Origin: Bacillus sp. V3-13
GTDB lineage: Bacteria; Bacillota; Bacilli; Bacillales; Cytobacillaceae
Length of the DNA stretch: 64,000 bases
NCBI RefSeq assembly: GCF_002860165.1
Contig: NZ_PGUZ01000023.1
Span: 100,406-164,405, forward strand
Reading direction: 5' to 3'
The position numbers were made by a program, and so were the translations under genes. Positions 50,169 through 59,057 of the stretch are shown piece after piece (positions within the stretch are counted from its first letter, which is position 1; each line of letters starts with the position of its first letter). Under the pieces are notes generated by a model. That model was not told where the DNA came from. It did not search any database and saw nothing but the letters and a program-made list of their open reading frames with translations.

Positions 50169-51104
50169 GTGACTGAACTGGGCAATCGATTAAAAGAAGC
50201 ACGTGAAGCAAAAGGCATGAGCCTTGACGAGCTGCAAACGGCGACTAAAATTCAAAAACGATATTTAAAAGGCATTGAAGAAGGAAATTATGAAATGATG
50301 CCAGGCCAATTTTACGTACGGGCTTTTATCAGGCAGTACGCAGAAGCAGTCGGCATTGAACCGGAAGAGCTCTATGAGCAATACAAAAACGATATTCCTT
50401 CTGCCCATAATGAAGATATTACCGAAAAGATTTCAAGGGTGCAAACGCGGAAAAACATCTCAGACAATAGCTCAAAGATTCTTGATTTTCTCCCAAAAAT
50501 ACTGATAGGCATTTTTGTAATTGGGGCAATTGTCCTTATCTGGTACCTTGTGCTCGAAAACAAGGATCAGGGATCAGATGCGCCTGTGAATGAAGAGGAT
50601 ACGACGATTAATTATGAACAGCCGGACAGCGTCGATAAAGATGCAGAGAAAAATAAAGACAATGAAGAAAATGGCAGTGCAGAGGATAACCAAAAAGAAG
50701 AAGATACAGATAAAGCTGACGACTCCGAAAGCAACAATGGAGAAGGTCAGGTTGAGGAAGCTCCTGCCCAGCAGATCTCTGTTGTTGAAGCCAGTGGAAG
50801 AAATACGACTTACGAGTTGACAAACGCTGCAACGTTCAATTTGAGAGTGGCGGCGACCGGTGGGAATACTTGGGTCAACATCACAAACGGCAAAGGGCAT
50901 TCTTTCTATCAAGGCACACTTTCTCCAACAGGGACGAACAGCCAAACAGTTGATCTTTCACAAGAAACGGAAGCGGTGATTGTAATTGGAAATTCGGCGA
51001 ATACTGAAATCTTCGTGAATGACCAAAAAGTAGAGTTTGCTGTCCCGCCATCAGAGTCGGTGCGCCAGGATATTACAATTCGCAAGGTACCGGCAAACCA
51101 ATAG
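50169..51104 (+). CDS. rodZ: RodZ-family cell-shape protein (YmfM)
   Basis: RodZ links the MreB cytoskeleton to the membrane. The 311-residue protein has a cytoplasmic helix-turn-helix region (1-75; LGNRLKEAREAKGMSLDEL), one membrane helix (about 107-128), an acidic Glu/Asp/Asn linker (130-205) and an extracellular DUF4115 domain. The GTG at 50169 follows GGAAGGTG; an ATG at 50154 is possible, and the frame from 49989 overlaps ymfK and is rejected. The order ymfK-rodZ-pgsA is conserved. Confidence 0.9.
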   Translation: MTELGNRLKEAREAKGMSLDELQTATKIQKRYLKGIEEGNYEMMPGQFYVRAFIRQYAEAVGIEPEELYEQYKNDIPSAHNEDITEKISRVQTRKNISDNSSKILDFLPKILIGIFVIGAIVLIWYLVLENKDQGSDAPVNEEDTTINYEQPDSVDKDAEKNKDNEENGSAEDNQKEEDTDKADDSESNNGEGQVEEAPAQQISVVEASGRNTTYELTNAATFNLRVAATGGNTWVNITNGKGHSFYQGTLSPTGTNSQTVDLSQETEAVIVIGNSANTEIFVNDQKVEFAVPPSESVRQDITIRKVPANQ

Positions 51105-51127
51105 TCATCAGCAAGATGGCTATTTTT
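51101..51127 (+). terminator. Terminator overlapping rodZ stop
   Basis: ATAGTCATC/GATGGCTAT (one G-T pair) with an AGCAA loop, then TTTT. Confidence 0.75.
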
Positions 51128-51202
51128 CCTTTACATATTTTTTCATTGCCCGGCTTATCTGAGCCATTGGCGCTTGTTTAGATACTATTTTGGAGGTCTA
51201 TG

Positions 51203-51781
51203 ATGAATCTGCCTAATAAAATTACCATTTCAAGAATATTGCTTATTCCGGTGTTTCTTATTGTGATGCTGGTTCCTTTTGATTGGGGAAATATGTCGTT
51301 TATCGGGGCAGACCTGCCTGTGACCCACTTTATCGGGGCGCTCATTTTTATTATTGCGTCGACAACCGATTGGATCGACGGCTACTATGCCCGGAAATAC
51401 AACCTTGTCACCAATCTGGGCAAGTTCCTCGATCCGCTTGCCGATAAATTGCTCGTTTCGGCTGCGTTAATCGTGCTGGTCGATCTTGGGTTTGCAGCCT
51501 CCTGGATTGTGATCGTGATCATTAGCCGTGAATTTGCGGTTACCGGCCTGCGGCTTGTCCTTGCTGGTGAAGGAGAGGTGGTAGCTGCCAATAGGCTTGG
51601 GAAAATCAAAACATGGACGCAAATTATTGCGATTTCTGCCTTGCTTCTCCATAACACGATATTTGAATTGGTCTCTATACCGTTTGACCAACTCGCCCTG
51701 TGGGTTGCCATGTTTTTTACGATTTGGTCCGGATGGGATTATTTCGCCAAAAACAAGCATGCTTTTATTGATTCAAAATAA
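51203..51781 (+). CDS. pgsA: Phosphatidylglycerophosphate synthase
   Basis: PgsA transfers phosphatidyl from CDP-diacylglycerol (made by CdsA) to glycerol 3-phosphate, the committed step to phosphatidylglycerol. The 192-residue membrane protein carries the complete CDP-alcohol phosphotransferase motif: D56, D59-G60, A63-R64, G73, D77, D81. The ATG at 51203 is 6 nt from GGAGG; the ATG at 51200 is too close. Confidence 0.95.
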   Translation: MNLPNKITISRILLIPVFLIVMLVPFDWGNMSFIGADLPVTHFIGALIFIIASTTDWIDGYYARKYNLVTNLGKFLDPLADKLLVSAALIVLVDLGFAASWIVIVIISREFAVTGLRLVLAGEGEVVAANRLGKIKTWTQIIAISALLLHNTIFELVSIPFDQLALWVAMFFTIWSGWDYFAKNKHAFIDSK

Positions 51782-51808
51782 TCGGCGCGGTGTAGGAGGC
51801 AGATTTGA

Positions 51809-53059
51809 ATGAATGCAGAAATTATTGCAGTCGGATCCGAACTGCTGCTTGGCCAAATTGTGAATACAAACGCGCGCTTTATTTCAAGGCAGCTTGCCGA
51901 CATGGGCATCAATGTTTTTTACCATACCGTTGTCGGCGATAATCCAGCCCGTCTTGAAGCTGCTATCAAGATTGCTGAAAGCCGCGCGCAGTTAATTATT
52001 TTTACTGGTGGTCTCGGCCCGACGAAAGACGATTTAACAAAAGAAACGATTGCCAGGCATTTACAGAAAAAGCTCGTCATTGATGAAGAAGCTCTTCGTT
52101 CAATTGAGCAGTATTTTGAACGCACAAAGCGAGCCATGACCGACAATAACCGAAAACAGGCTCTTATTCTTGAAGACTCTCAGGTGTTGAAAAATGATCA
52201 TGGAATGGCACCTGGAATGGTCCTTTCAACGGAAAATCATACATATATGCTACTGCCGGGACCGCCGAAGGAAATGGAACCGATGTTTCTGAAATACGGG
52301 AATGCGGTACTGCTTGGCAAACTGGCTTCACAAAAAGTAATTGCTTCAAGGGTATTGCGTTTTTTCGGAATTGGCGAATCGCTTCTTGAAACACAACTCG
52401 AAGACTTAATTGAAGCGCAAACGAATCCGACGATTGCTCCCCTTGCCTCCGACGGGGAATGCAGCATCAGGCTGACAGCAAGTGCCGCCACTTTTGATTC
52501 TGCCCAGTTGCTTCTTGATGAAATGGAGGAAAAAGTGCTCGCCCGTGCCGGCGAATTTTTTTACGGCTATGATGAAACCTCGCTGATGAAGGAATTGACG
52601 AAAGCTTTGAAGGACCAGGGCTTAACCATTGCCTGCGCTGAAAGCTTAACGGGCGGGATGTTCCAGCAGGAGCTCACCTCTTATCCGGGTGCCGGGAGCC
52701 TTTTAAAGGGCGGTGTCGTCTGTTATACAAACGAGGCCAAAACGGATGTACTCCAAGTCAATAAGGAAACGATTGACAAGCACGGAGCGGTCAGCCGGGC
52801 CTGCGCCGCGGAGCTTGCCGAAAATGCGGCGAATATTTTTAAGTCTGACATCGGGATCAGCTTTACTGGAGTGGCAGGTCCTGAGGAGCTGGAAGGAAAT
52901 CCGGTCGGAACGGTCTATATCGGCGTTTCCATCAAAGGAAAACCGGCAGTTGTTGAAAAAATGCAATTTGGCGGCGGCAGAGAAGCGAATCGCATTCGCG
53001 CTGTCAAATATGGCTGCCATTTTCTATTAAAGCTTCTGGCGAATTCACAGAGTGCCTGA
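51809..53059 (+). CDS. cinA: CinA, competence/damage-inducible protein
   Basis: A 416-residue protein. The N-terminal MoaB/MogA-like domain (1-170; [31 protein letters not shown]) hydrolyses ADP-ribose in characterised relatives. The C-terminal domain (about 255-410; [21 protein letters not shown]) is the nicotinamide-mononucleotide deamidase fold. Both look intact. GGAGGCAG precedes the ATG. It lies just before recA, as in many Firmicutes. Confidence 0.95.
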   Translation: MNAEIIAVGSELLLGQIVNTNARFISRQLADMGINVFYHTVVGDNPARLEAAIKIAESRAQLIIFTGGLGPTKDDLTKETIARHLQKKLVIDEEALRSIEQYFERTKRAMTDNNRKQALILEDSQVLKNDHGMAPGMVLSTENHTYMLLPGPPKEMEPMFLKYGNAVLLGKLASQKVIASRVLRFFGIGESLLETQLEDLIEAQTNPTIAPLASDGECSIRLTASAATFDSAQLLLDEMEEKVLARAGEFFYGYDETSLMKELTKALKDQGLTIACAESLTGGMFQQELTSYPGAGSLLKGGVVCYTNEAKTDVLQVNKETIDKHGAVSRACAAELAENAANIFKSDIGISFTGVAGPEELEGNPVGTVYIGVSIKGKPAVVEKMQFGGGREANRIRAVKYGCHFLLKLLANSQSA

Positions 53060-53082
53060 CGAGGCGCTCTGCTTTTTATTTT
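53048..53082 (+). terminator. Terminator after cinA
   Basis: CAGAGTGCC/GGCGCTCTG (one G-T pair) followed by CTTTTTATTTT. It overlaps the end of cinA and separates it from recA. Confidence 0.82.
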
Positions 53083-53188
53083 CAGAATTTGAATGAAAAA
53101 GTACGTTTTTTAGTTTTTCAAACTCGAAAAAGGGGAAGTCTCCCGATATAATAACTATTTTTCGCTATTTTTAATGATAGAAAAAAAC

Positions 53189-53202
53189 CGAATAAATGTT
53201 CG
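53189..53202 (+). promoter_or_regulatory. LexA (DinR) box upstream of recA
   Basis: CGAATAAATGTTCG closely follows the Bacillus SOS operator CGAACRNRYGTTYC, with symmetric CGAA/TTCG ends. It lies 10 bp before the -35 of the recA promoter, so LexA should repress recA and release it after DNA damage. Confidence 0.75.
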
Positions 53203-53211
53203 ACTTTTTTC

Positions 53212-53240
53212 TAGACAAAATGCAAAAAAACATTTATAGT
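53212..53240 (+). promoter_or_regulatory. Sigma-A promoter for recA
   Basis: TAGACA (53212-53217) and TATAGT (53235-53240) are 17 bp apart, about 70 nt before the recA start. Confidence 0.68.
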
Positions 53241-53310
53241 AGAGATAGGTTCTGTGAGATGAGACAGAAAACGAATCCGATTCGTTTACTTATAAAGGAG
53301 GAAATACTTA

Positions 53311-54354
53311 GTGAGTGATCGTAAAGCTGCCTTGGAAATGGCCTTGAAACAAATAGAAAAGCAGTTTGGTAAAGGTTCTATTATGAAATTGGGAGAACAG
53401 ACGGACCGAAGGATTTCCACGATCCCGAGCGGTTCTCTTGCCCTTGATGCGGCTCTTGGAGTAGGCGGTTATCCGCGCGGGCGTATTATTGAAATCTATG
53501 GGCCTGAAAGCTCCGGTAAAACAACCGTCGCGCTTCACGCCATCGCTGAAGTACAGGCTGCCGGCGGACAAGCAGCATTTATTGACGCCGAACATGCGCT
53601 TGATCCGGTATACGCCCAAAAACTTGGGGTAAATATTGATGAGCTATTGCTTTCCCAGCCTGATACAGGCGAACAAGCACTTGAAATTGCCGAAGCTCTT
53701 GTACGAAGCGGTGCTGTTGATATTTTAGTTATTGACTCTGTTGCAGCACTTGTGCCGAAGGCCGAGATTGAAGGCGAAATGGGTGACAGCCACGTTGGTT
53801 TACAGGCGCGTTTAATGTCCCAGGCATTGCGTAAATTATCCGGTGCCATTAACAAATCAAAAACGATTGCAGTTTTTATTAACCAGATCCGTGAAAAAGT
53901 CGGAGTTATGTTCGGAAATCCGGAAACGACTCCAGGCGGACGCGCATTAAAGTTCTATTCGACAGTGCGCCTTGAAGTCCGGCGTGCGGAGACTTTAAAG
54001 CAAGGAACGGATATGGTCGGAAATAAAACAAAAATTAAGGTTGTAAAAAATAAAGTAGCTCCTCCGTTCCGCACAGCTGAAGTGGACATTATGTACGGCG
54101 AAGGAATTTCCAAAGAAGGCGAAATTATTGACTTGGGCTCAGAACTGGATATCATCCAAAAAAGCGGTTCATGGTATTCGTATAATGAAGAGCGCTTGGG
54201 CCAGGGCCGTGAAAATGCGAAGCTGTTTTTAAAAGAAAACAAAGAGCTGCGCCTTGAAATCCAGCAAAAAATCCGCGACCATTACGGTCTTGACGACGAA
54301 AAAACTGTGATTGACTCCGAAGAAGAGCCGGAACAGTTTGAGTTAATAGACTAA
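53311..54354 (+). CDS. recA: Recombinase RecA
   Basis: RecA forms filaments on single-stranded DNA, drives homologous recombination and triggers LexA cleavage. Walker A GPESSGKT is at 64-71. [24 protein letters not shown] is the Walker B/L1 region, and [26 protein letters not shown] covers L2. It has 347 residues with an acidic C-terminus. The GTG at 53311 follows AAAGGAGGAAAT. No intein is present. Confidence 0.99.
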   Translation: MSDRKAALEMALKQIEKQFGKGSIMKLGEQTDRRISTIPSGSLALDAALGVGGYPRGRIIEIYGPESSGKTTVALHAIAEVQAAGGQAAFIDAEHALDPVYAQKLGVNIDELLLSQPDTGEQALEIAEALVRSGAVDILVIDSVAALVPKAEIEGEMGDSHVGLQARLMSQALRKLSGAINKSKTIAVFINQIREKVGVMFGNPETTPGGRALKFYSTVRLEVRRAETLKQGTDMVGNKTKIKVVKNKVAPPFRTAEVDIMYGEGISKEGEIIDLGSELDIIQKSGSWYSYNEERLGQGRENAKLFLKENKELRLEIQQKIRDHYGLDDEKTVIDSEEEPEQFELID

Positions 54355-54355
54355 G

Positions 54356-54387
54356 AAAACAAAGCCTCCGGGCTTTGTTTTTTTTTT
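54356..54387 (+). terminator. Terminator after recA
   Basis: ACAAAGCC/GGCTTTGT with a short loop, then a run of ten T. Confidence 0.92.
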
Positions 54388-54514
54388 ATGGTTTCTATAT
54401 GTTCTGGTTAAGATTGCTATAGAAAAGACCGGCAAGCTGGCATTCTATTCTTAATTCGTGAATTTGTCTCTTCTTCTTTGCTGATACATAAAAGCAGGCT
54501 CAAGGACTGGGCCC

Positions 54515-54543
54515 TTGACAATAAAATTTTACAGCTATACAAT
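54515..54543 (+). promoter_or_regulatory. Strong sigma-A promoter for rny
   Basis: A perfect TTGACA (54515-54520) and TACAAT (54538-54543) are 17 bp apart, the best promoter match I see in the window. It gives a leader of about 125 nt before rny. The 321-nt recA-rny gap otherwise holds only the recA terminator; pbpX, found here in B. subtilis, is absent. Confidence 0.8.
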
Positions 54544-54675
54544 TAAACATGTATATTTTACACATTTTTCAGTATTAACACGTTTAAAAGTCCTAGAGCT
54601 GTATATTGATGAACAATGTACATGCCGACAGTTTAAAAAACGTAACAAAAGTTCATAGCAAGAGGAGGTGAAATG

Positions 54676-56235
54676 ATGGAACCCATTACGATCATCTCCA
54701 TTTTGCTTGGCCTATTCGTCGGTGCAGTTGTTGGCTATTTTATTCGTAAATCCTTTGCGGAAGCGAAGATAGCTGGAGCAAAAAACGCAGCGCAGCAGAT
54801 TTTGGAAGATGCAAAGCGCGATGCAGAAGCCTCAAAGAAAGAAGCCTTGCTCGAGGCAAAGGATGAAATCCACAAGCTTCGTACTGAAGCTGAACGTGAG
54901 GTTCGTGAACGAAGAAATGAACTGCAAAAACATGAAAACCGTTTACTGCAAAGAGAGGAGAATCTTGATCGCAAAGATGAGTCGTTGAATAAACGAGAAA
55001 GTCTTTTAGAGAGAAAAGATGATTCCCTTAACCAAAGACAACAGCATATTGAAGAGATGGAAAGCAAAGTGGACGAGATGGTACGAGCACAGCAGGCTGA
55101 ACTGGAACGCATCTCGAGCATGACGCGTGAAGAAGCGAAAGCAATCATTTTGGATCGCATCGAACAGGAAATGTCCCACGATATCGCCATCATGTTGAAG
55201 GAGAGCGAAAATCGTGCAAAAGAGGAAGCAGACAAGAAAGCGAAAGAGGTCTTGTCACTTGCTATCCAAAGATGCGCAGCAGACCATGTTGCGGAGACCA
55301 CTGTATCAGTTGTGAACTTGCCGAATGATGAAATGAAAGGCCGGATTATCGGCCGGGAAGGCCGTAACATACGGACTCTCGAAACGCTGACGGGAATTGA
55401 CCTGATCATTGACGATACACCTGAAGCAGTCATTTTATCCGGCTTTGATCCGATTCGACGTGAAACAGCTCGCTTGGCGCTGGACAAGCTTGTACAAGAT
55501 GGAAGGATCCATCCGGCACGCATCGAGGAAATGGTCGATAAAGCTCGGCGCGAGGTGGATGAACACATCCGTGAGATAGGTGAACAAACTACTTTTGAAG
55601 TGGGTGTTCACGGGCTCCATCCGGATTTAATCAAAATTCTTGGCCGCTTAAAATTCCGAACGAGTTATGGCCAAAACGTATTAAAGCACTCGATGGAGGT
55701 TGCCCACCTTTCCGGGCTGCTCGCAGCTGAACTTGGGGAAGACACAACCCTGGCCCGCCGAGCGGGACTTCTTCACGATATCGGTAAAGCGATTGACCAT
55801 GAAGTTGAAGGAAGCCATGTTGAAATCGGGATTGAACTTGCCACGAAGTACAAGGAACATCCTGTCGTTATCAACAGTATTGCTTCCCACCACGGGGATA
55901 CGGAACCAACATCGATCATTTCGGTGCTTGTGGCAGCAGCAGATGCTCTTTCTGCGGCAAGGCCGGGAGCGCGCAGTGAAACGCTTGAAAACTACATTCG
56001 CCGTCTTGAAAAGCTTGAAGAGATTTCAGAATCCTATGACGGTGTTGAAAAATCATTTGCGATTCAAGCAGGCCGTGAAGTTCGAATCATGGTAAAACCT
56101 GAACAAATTGATGACCTTGAAGCTCATCGCCTGGCACGGGATATTCGCAAAAGAATCGAAGAGGAACTCGATTACCCGGGTCATATAAAAGTGACGGTAA
56201 TACGCGAAACAAGAGCGGTAGAATATGCAAAATAA
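54676..56235 (+). CDS. rny: Ribonuclease Y
   Basis: RNase Y is the membrane-anchored endoribonuclease that starts mRNA decay in Bacillus. An N-terminal membrane helix (about 4-24) is followed by a long charged coiled coil (to about 200), a KH domain ([21 protein letters not shown]) and an HD domain ([18 protein letters not shown]). The ATG at 54676 is 7 nt from GGAGG and gives 519 residues; the ATG one codon upstream is also possible. With RicA, also in this window, it forms part of an mRNA-maturation system. Confidence 0.97.
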   Translation: MEPITIISILLGLFVGAVVGYFIRKSFAEAKIAGAKNAAQQILEDAKRDAEASKKEALLEAKDEIHKLRTEAEREVRERRNELQKHENRLLQREENLDRKDESLNKRESLLERKDDSLNQRQQHIEEMESKVDEMVRAQQAELERISSMTREEAKAIILDRIEQEMSHDIAIMLKESENRAKEEADKKAKEVLSLAIQRCAADHVAETTVSVVNLPNDEMKGRIIGREGRNIRTLETLTGIDLIIDDTPEAVILSGFDPIRRETARLALDKLVQDGRIHPARIEEMVDKARREVDEHIREIGEQTTFEVGVHGLHPDLIKILGRLKFRTSYGQNVLKHSMEVAHLSGLLAAELGEDTTLARRAGLLHDIGKAIDHEVEGSHVEIGIELATKYKEHPVVINSIASHHGDTEPTSIISVLVAAADALSAARPGARSETLENYIRRLEKLEEISESYDGVEKSFAIQAGREVRIMVKPEQIDDLEAHRLARDIRKRIEEELDYPGHIKVTVIRETRAVEYAK

Positions 56236-56263
56236 AGCGGTGCACACAGCACCGCTTTTTTTT
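56234..56263 (+). terminator. Terminator after rny
   Basis: AAAGCGGTGC/GCACCGCTTT with an ACACA loop, then TTTTT. Confidence 0.92.
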
Positions 56264-56288
56264 CATTGAATAGAATTGGGTCAGATTG

Positions 56289-56297
56289 TGGTAAGAT
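56289..56297 (+). promoter_or_regulatory. Possible extended -10 promoter for ymdB
   Basis: TGGTAAGAT lies about 40 nt before the ymdB start, directly after the rny terminator. No clear -35. Confidence 0.4.
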
Positions 56298-56336
56298 TTA
56301 CATAAGCAAAAAATTCAGGTAAAGAAAGGGCATAAT

Positions 56337-57134
56337 ATGAGGATTTTGTTTATAGGCGATGTTGTTGGCTCACCCGGGCGGGATATGGTGAGCAGCTATT
56401 TGCCCCGATTAAAGGAGAAATTCCGGCCGACGATTACGATTATTAACGGAGAGAATGCCGCAGGCGGGAAGGGAATAACCGAAAAAATCTACCGGCGCTT
56501 CCTTGAGGAAGGCGCTCAGGCTGTGACGCTCGGCAACCATGCGTGGGACAACCGGGAAATTTTTGAATTCATCGATGAAGCGAAATATATGGTGCGTCCT
56601 GCCAATCTTCCAGAGGGGACACCGGGGAAGGAAATCGTTTATTTAAAAGTCAATCAGGATGAAGTGGCGGTGATCAACCTGCAGGGGCGGGCTTTTATGA
56701 CACCGGTTGATTGCCCGTTTAAAAAGGCAGATCAGCTTATCGAAGAAGCGCGAAAGCGAACACCAATCATTTTTGTTGATTTCCATGCCGAAGCAACGAG
56801 TGAAAAGCAGGGGATGGGCTGGTATTTGGACGGAAGGGTGTCAGCGGTCGTTGGCACTCACACGCATGTTCAAACGGCAGACGCGCGCATCCTGCCTGCT
56901 GGAACGGCCTTTTTAACAGACGTTGGCATGACCGGCCCCTATGATGGTATTCTCGGTGTCGAAAGAGACGCCGTGCTGAAAAGATTCCTGACAGCCCTGC
57001 CGGTCCGCTTTGAAGTGACGAAGGAAGGGCGGACGCAGCTGAGTGCGGTTGTAATTGATATCGATAAACAGGACGGCAAAGCAAAAAAAATTCAAACCAT
57101 CCTGGTGAATGACGATCATCCCTTTTTCTCTTAA
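56337..57134 (+). CDS. ymdB: YmdB metallophosphoesterase (2',3'-cyclic nucleotide phosphodiesterase)
   Basis: A 265-residue calcineurin-like phosphoesterase. The metal ligands are seen in FIGDVVGSPGRD, NGENAAGGKGI, TLGNHAWDN, DFHAEATSEK and GTHTHVQTAD. B. subtilis YmdB has phosphodiesterase activity on 2',3'-cyclic nucleotides and affects the choice between biofilm and motility and intercellular nanotubes. AGAAAGGG precedes the ATG. rny, ymdB and spoVS are adjacent as in B. subtilis. Confidence 0.94.
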   Translation: MRILFIGDVVGSPGRDMVSSYLPRLKEKFRPTITIINGENAAGGKGITEKIYRRFLEEGAQAVTLGNHAWDNREIFEFIDEAKYMVRPANLPEGTPGKEIVYLKVNQDEVAVINLQGRAFMTPVDCPFKKADQLIEEARKRTPIIFVDFHAEATSEKQGMGWYLDGRVSAVVGTHTHVQTADARILPAGTAFLTDVGMTGPYDGILGVERDAVLKRFLTALPVRFEVTKEGRTQLSAVVIDIDKQDGKAKKIQTILVNDDHPFFS

Positions 57135-57442
57135 ACAAACATTTCATCTCCTCCTTGAAAACCGATCCGGGAAGCTTCACAAGCAATCCTTTTTTTGTCC
57201 AAGCCGGAATATGTCTTTTAAGTGCTGAATATAGTAGCAATGGAAAGATTTATCCGTTCCCGCGAGGCTGGTCAGCTTTTATGTCACGGGCTCGAGGAAG
57301 GCTTGGGAATGGATTGGTTCAACCGAGTTTGTCAGCAGGTAAATAAACAGAGCTTGTCCAGCTGATGGACGGTTTCATGTACAACCTGATTTGTTCAGTT
57401 TTTGAACATACGGGATCGGGATTAAACAAGGAGGAGCTAGGA
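57135..57442 (+). other. 308-nt gap between ymdB and spoVS
   Basis: No gene is supported; a 63-codon open frame at 57155-57346 has no ribosome binding site and no family-like features. No clear terminator follows ymdB. spoVS is sigma-H dependent in B. subtilis, but I cannot identify a convincing sigma-H promoter here. Confidence 0.5.
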
Positions 57443-57703
57443 ATGGAAATATTAAAAGTTTCAGCAAAATCTAATCCTAATTCTGTAGCTGGTGCACTTG
57501 CCGGTGTTCTGCGCGAAAGAGGTGCTGCGGAAATCCAGGCAATAGGTGCAGGTGCATTGAATCAAGCCGTTAAGGCAGTAGCGATTGCAAGAGGATTTGT
57601 CGCACCTAGCGGAGTCGATTTAATTTGCATCCCGGCATTTACAGATATCCTAATCGATGGAGAAGAACGGACGGCCATTAAGTTAATTATCGAACCCAGA
57701 TAA
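57443..57703 (+). CDS. spoVS: Stage V sporulation protein S
   Basis: SpoVS is a small, highly conserved Alba-like protein (86 residues) needed for spore coat assembly and septation timing. The sequence MEILKVSAKSNPNSVAGALAG at the start and GAGALNQAVKAVAIARGFVAP and FTDILIDGEERTAIKLIIEPR are near-invariant. The ATG at 57443 follows GGAGGAG; the longer frame from 57365 is rejected because its extra residues are unlike the family. Confidence 0.97.
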   Translation: MEILKVSAKSNPNSVAGALAGVLRERGAAEIQAIGAGALNQAVKAVAIARGFVAPSGVDLICIPAFTDILIDGEERTAIKLIIEPR

Positions 57704-57760
57704 AGGGGAAGCCACAGTAACCGGCGGTTCCTTCTGATCCGAATTTGCACACAAAAAACT

Positions 57761-57795
57761 CCTGTTTGCCACATGCAAACAGGTTCTCTTTTTTT
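57761..57795 (+). terminator. Terminator after spoVS
   Basis: CCTGTTTGC/GCAAACAGG is a perfect 9-bp stem with a CACAT loop, then TTCTCTTTTTTT. Confidence 0.88.
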
Positions 57796-57825
57796 ACATT
57801 ATATATGTAAGCGGGGTGGACGGAT

Positions 57826-58749
57826 GTGAAGATATTTGATGCTCACTGCGATGTCCTCTATAAACTATTTATAAACAACGGCCTTGATTTTAACGATTCC
57901 CCGGAATTGCAGGTGACGTGGCAGCAATTATCGGGGCCAGGGCCGAAGATTCAATGCTTTGCGATCTATGTGCCGGAAAAAGTCCATCCAGATCTGAAAT
58001 TTCACGCTGCACTTCGCATGGCCGAGCTTTTTTACGAACGGATTATCGAACCTTTTTCAAATATTAAACTGATCATGGCAAAGGATGGGATCAGCCGATT
58101 AAAAGAAAACCAAATCGGAGCCATTTTAACGCTGGAAGGCTGCGATGCGGTCGGAATGGATCTAAATAAGCTCCAGACGCTGCTGCGGCTCGGGGTATCG
58201 TCTGTAGGGCTTACCTGGAATTATGCGAACAGCGTTGCTGACGGAGCTTTGGAGGAAAGGGGCGCAGGGCTGTCCAGGTTTGGGAAACAGGTTGTCGATG
58301 TCCTGAACAACAAGGGAGCATGGTGTGATGTATCCCACCTATCGGAAAAAGGTTTTTGGGATGTGATCGAGATGGCTGATTATCCAATCGCATCCCATTC
58401 AAACTGTTACGCTCTTTGTCCGCATCCCCGGAATTTGCGGAATCAGCAAATCAAGGCGTTGATAGACAGGAACGGTGTAGTTGGCATCACGTTTGTAGCT
58501 CCATTTCTGTCGGGCAAACAATCGGCAACAATTGCAGATGTACTGCGGCATCTTGACCATGTATGTGCACTTGGCGGTGAAAACCACGTCGGTTTTGGTT
58601 CGGATTTTGATGGCACTGATGACACCGTGACGGGTTTGGAAAGAATGGCCGATTATGCGGTTCTCGTCAATGAACTTTATAAATATTATTCTAATATACA
58701 GGTGGACAAGTTTCTCTATCAAAATTTTGCAGGAAGATATCCGTGGTAA
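57826..58749 (+). CDS. M19 family membrane-type dipeptidase
   Basis: A 307-residue zinc dipeptidase of the renal dipeptidase (M19) family. The metal ligands are visible in FDAHCDVL (HxD), LEGCDAVG (bridging Glu), WCDVSHLS and ASHSNC (His) and GFGSDFDG (Asp). There is no signal peptide, so it probably acts in the cytoplasm on dipeptides. The GTG at 57826 follows GGGGTGGA. The gene replaces the tdh/kbl pair seen at this place in B. subtilis. Its physiological substrate is unknown. Confidence 0.92.
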   Translation: MKIFDAHCDVLYKLFINNGLDFNDSPELQVTWQQLSGPGPKIQCFAIYVPEKVHPDLKFHAALRMAELFYERIIEPFSNIKLIMAKDGISRLKENQIGAILTLEGCDAVGMDLNKLQTLLRLGVSSVGLTWNYANSVADGALEERGAGLSRFGKQVVDVLNNKGAWCDVSHLSEKGFWDVIEMADYPIASHSNCYALCPHPRNLRNQQIKALIDRNGVVGITFVAPFLSGKQSATIADVLRHLDHVCALGGENHVGFGSDFDGTDDTVTGLERMADYAVLVNELYKYYSNIQVDKFLYQNFAGRYPW

Positions 58750-59057
58750 AAGCTGGGGAAGCTATTAAAATACAGGCTTTGCACAATACAAATATACGAA
58801 CATGATACACGCCAAAATGTAAATAGCTATTATATTTCACAAAATAAAAAAATATTCACATTTTAGTCAATATTTAATCTGAAAGGGTTGCTTTTTTTAA
58901 CACATAGGTCTAGAATTGAAAGCGTTTAGTACCCTCCTATTAAACCAGTAACATTTGTATAGAAATATAGACTTGGAATGGTGATGTAGAAAGGTACTAT
59001 CGTTGACATGTAACGTTTTTGCATAATTCTTTTAACGTATCTAAAGGGGTGTAGGGA
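58750..59057 (+). other. 308-nt AT-rich gap before korA
   Basis: No gene is seen. It contains a 10-bp palindrome AATAGCTATT (58822-58831), two TTCACA-type half sites 19 bp apart (58835-58862), a cre-like site (58917-58930) and a TTGACA at 59003 whose nearest -10 (CATAAT, 13 bp) is too close. It looks regulatory, but the promoter is not settled. Confidence 0.5.
58917..58930 (+). promoter_or_regulatory. Candidate CcpA cre site upstream of korAB
   Basis: TGAAAGCGTTTAGT matches the cre consensus TGWAARCGYTWNCW at 13 of 14 positions. It lies 127 bp before korA. Repression by CcpA on glucose would fit a TCA-cycle-linked enzyme. Confidence 0.5.

Noticed and set aside
54735..55568. 277-codon minus-strand open frame inside rny
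   Set aside because: Antisense shadow of the charged coiled-coil coding sequence; Ser/Arg-rich translation with no motifs.
57155..57346. 63-codon open frame between ymdB and spoVS
   Set aside because: No ribosome binding site, biased composition unlike a conserved protein, and no family resemblance.
59003..59027. TTGACA/CATAAT as the korA promoter
   Set aside because: The spacer is only 13 bp, too short for sigma-A.
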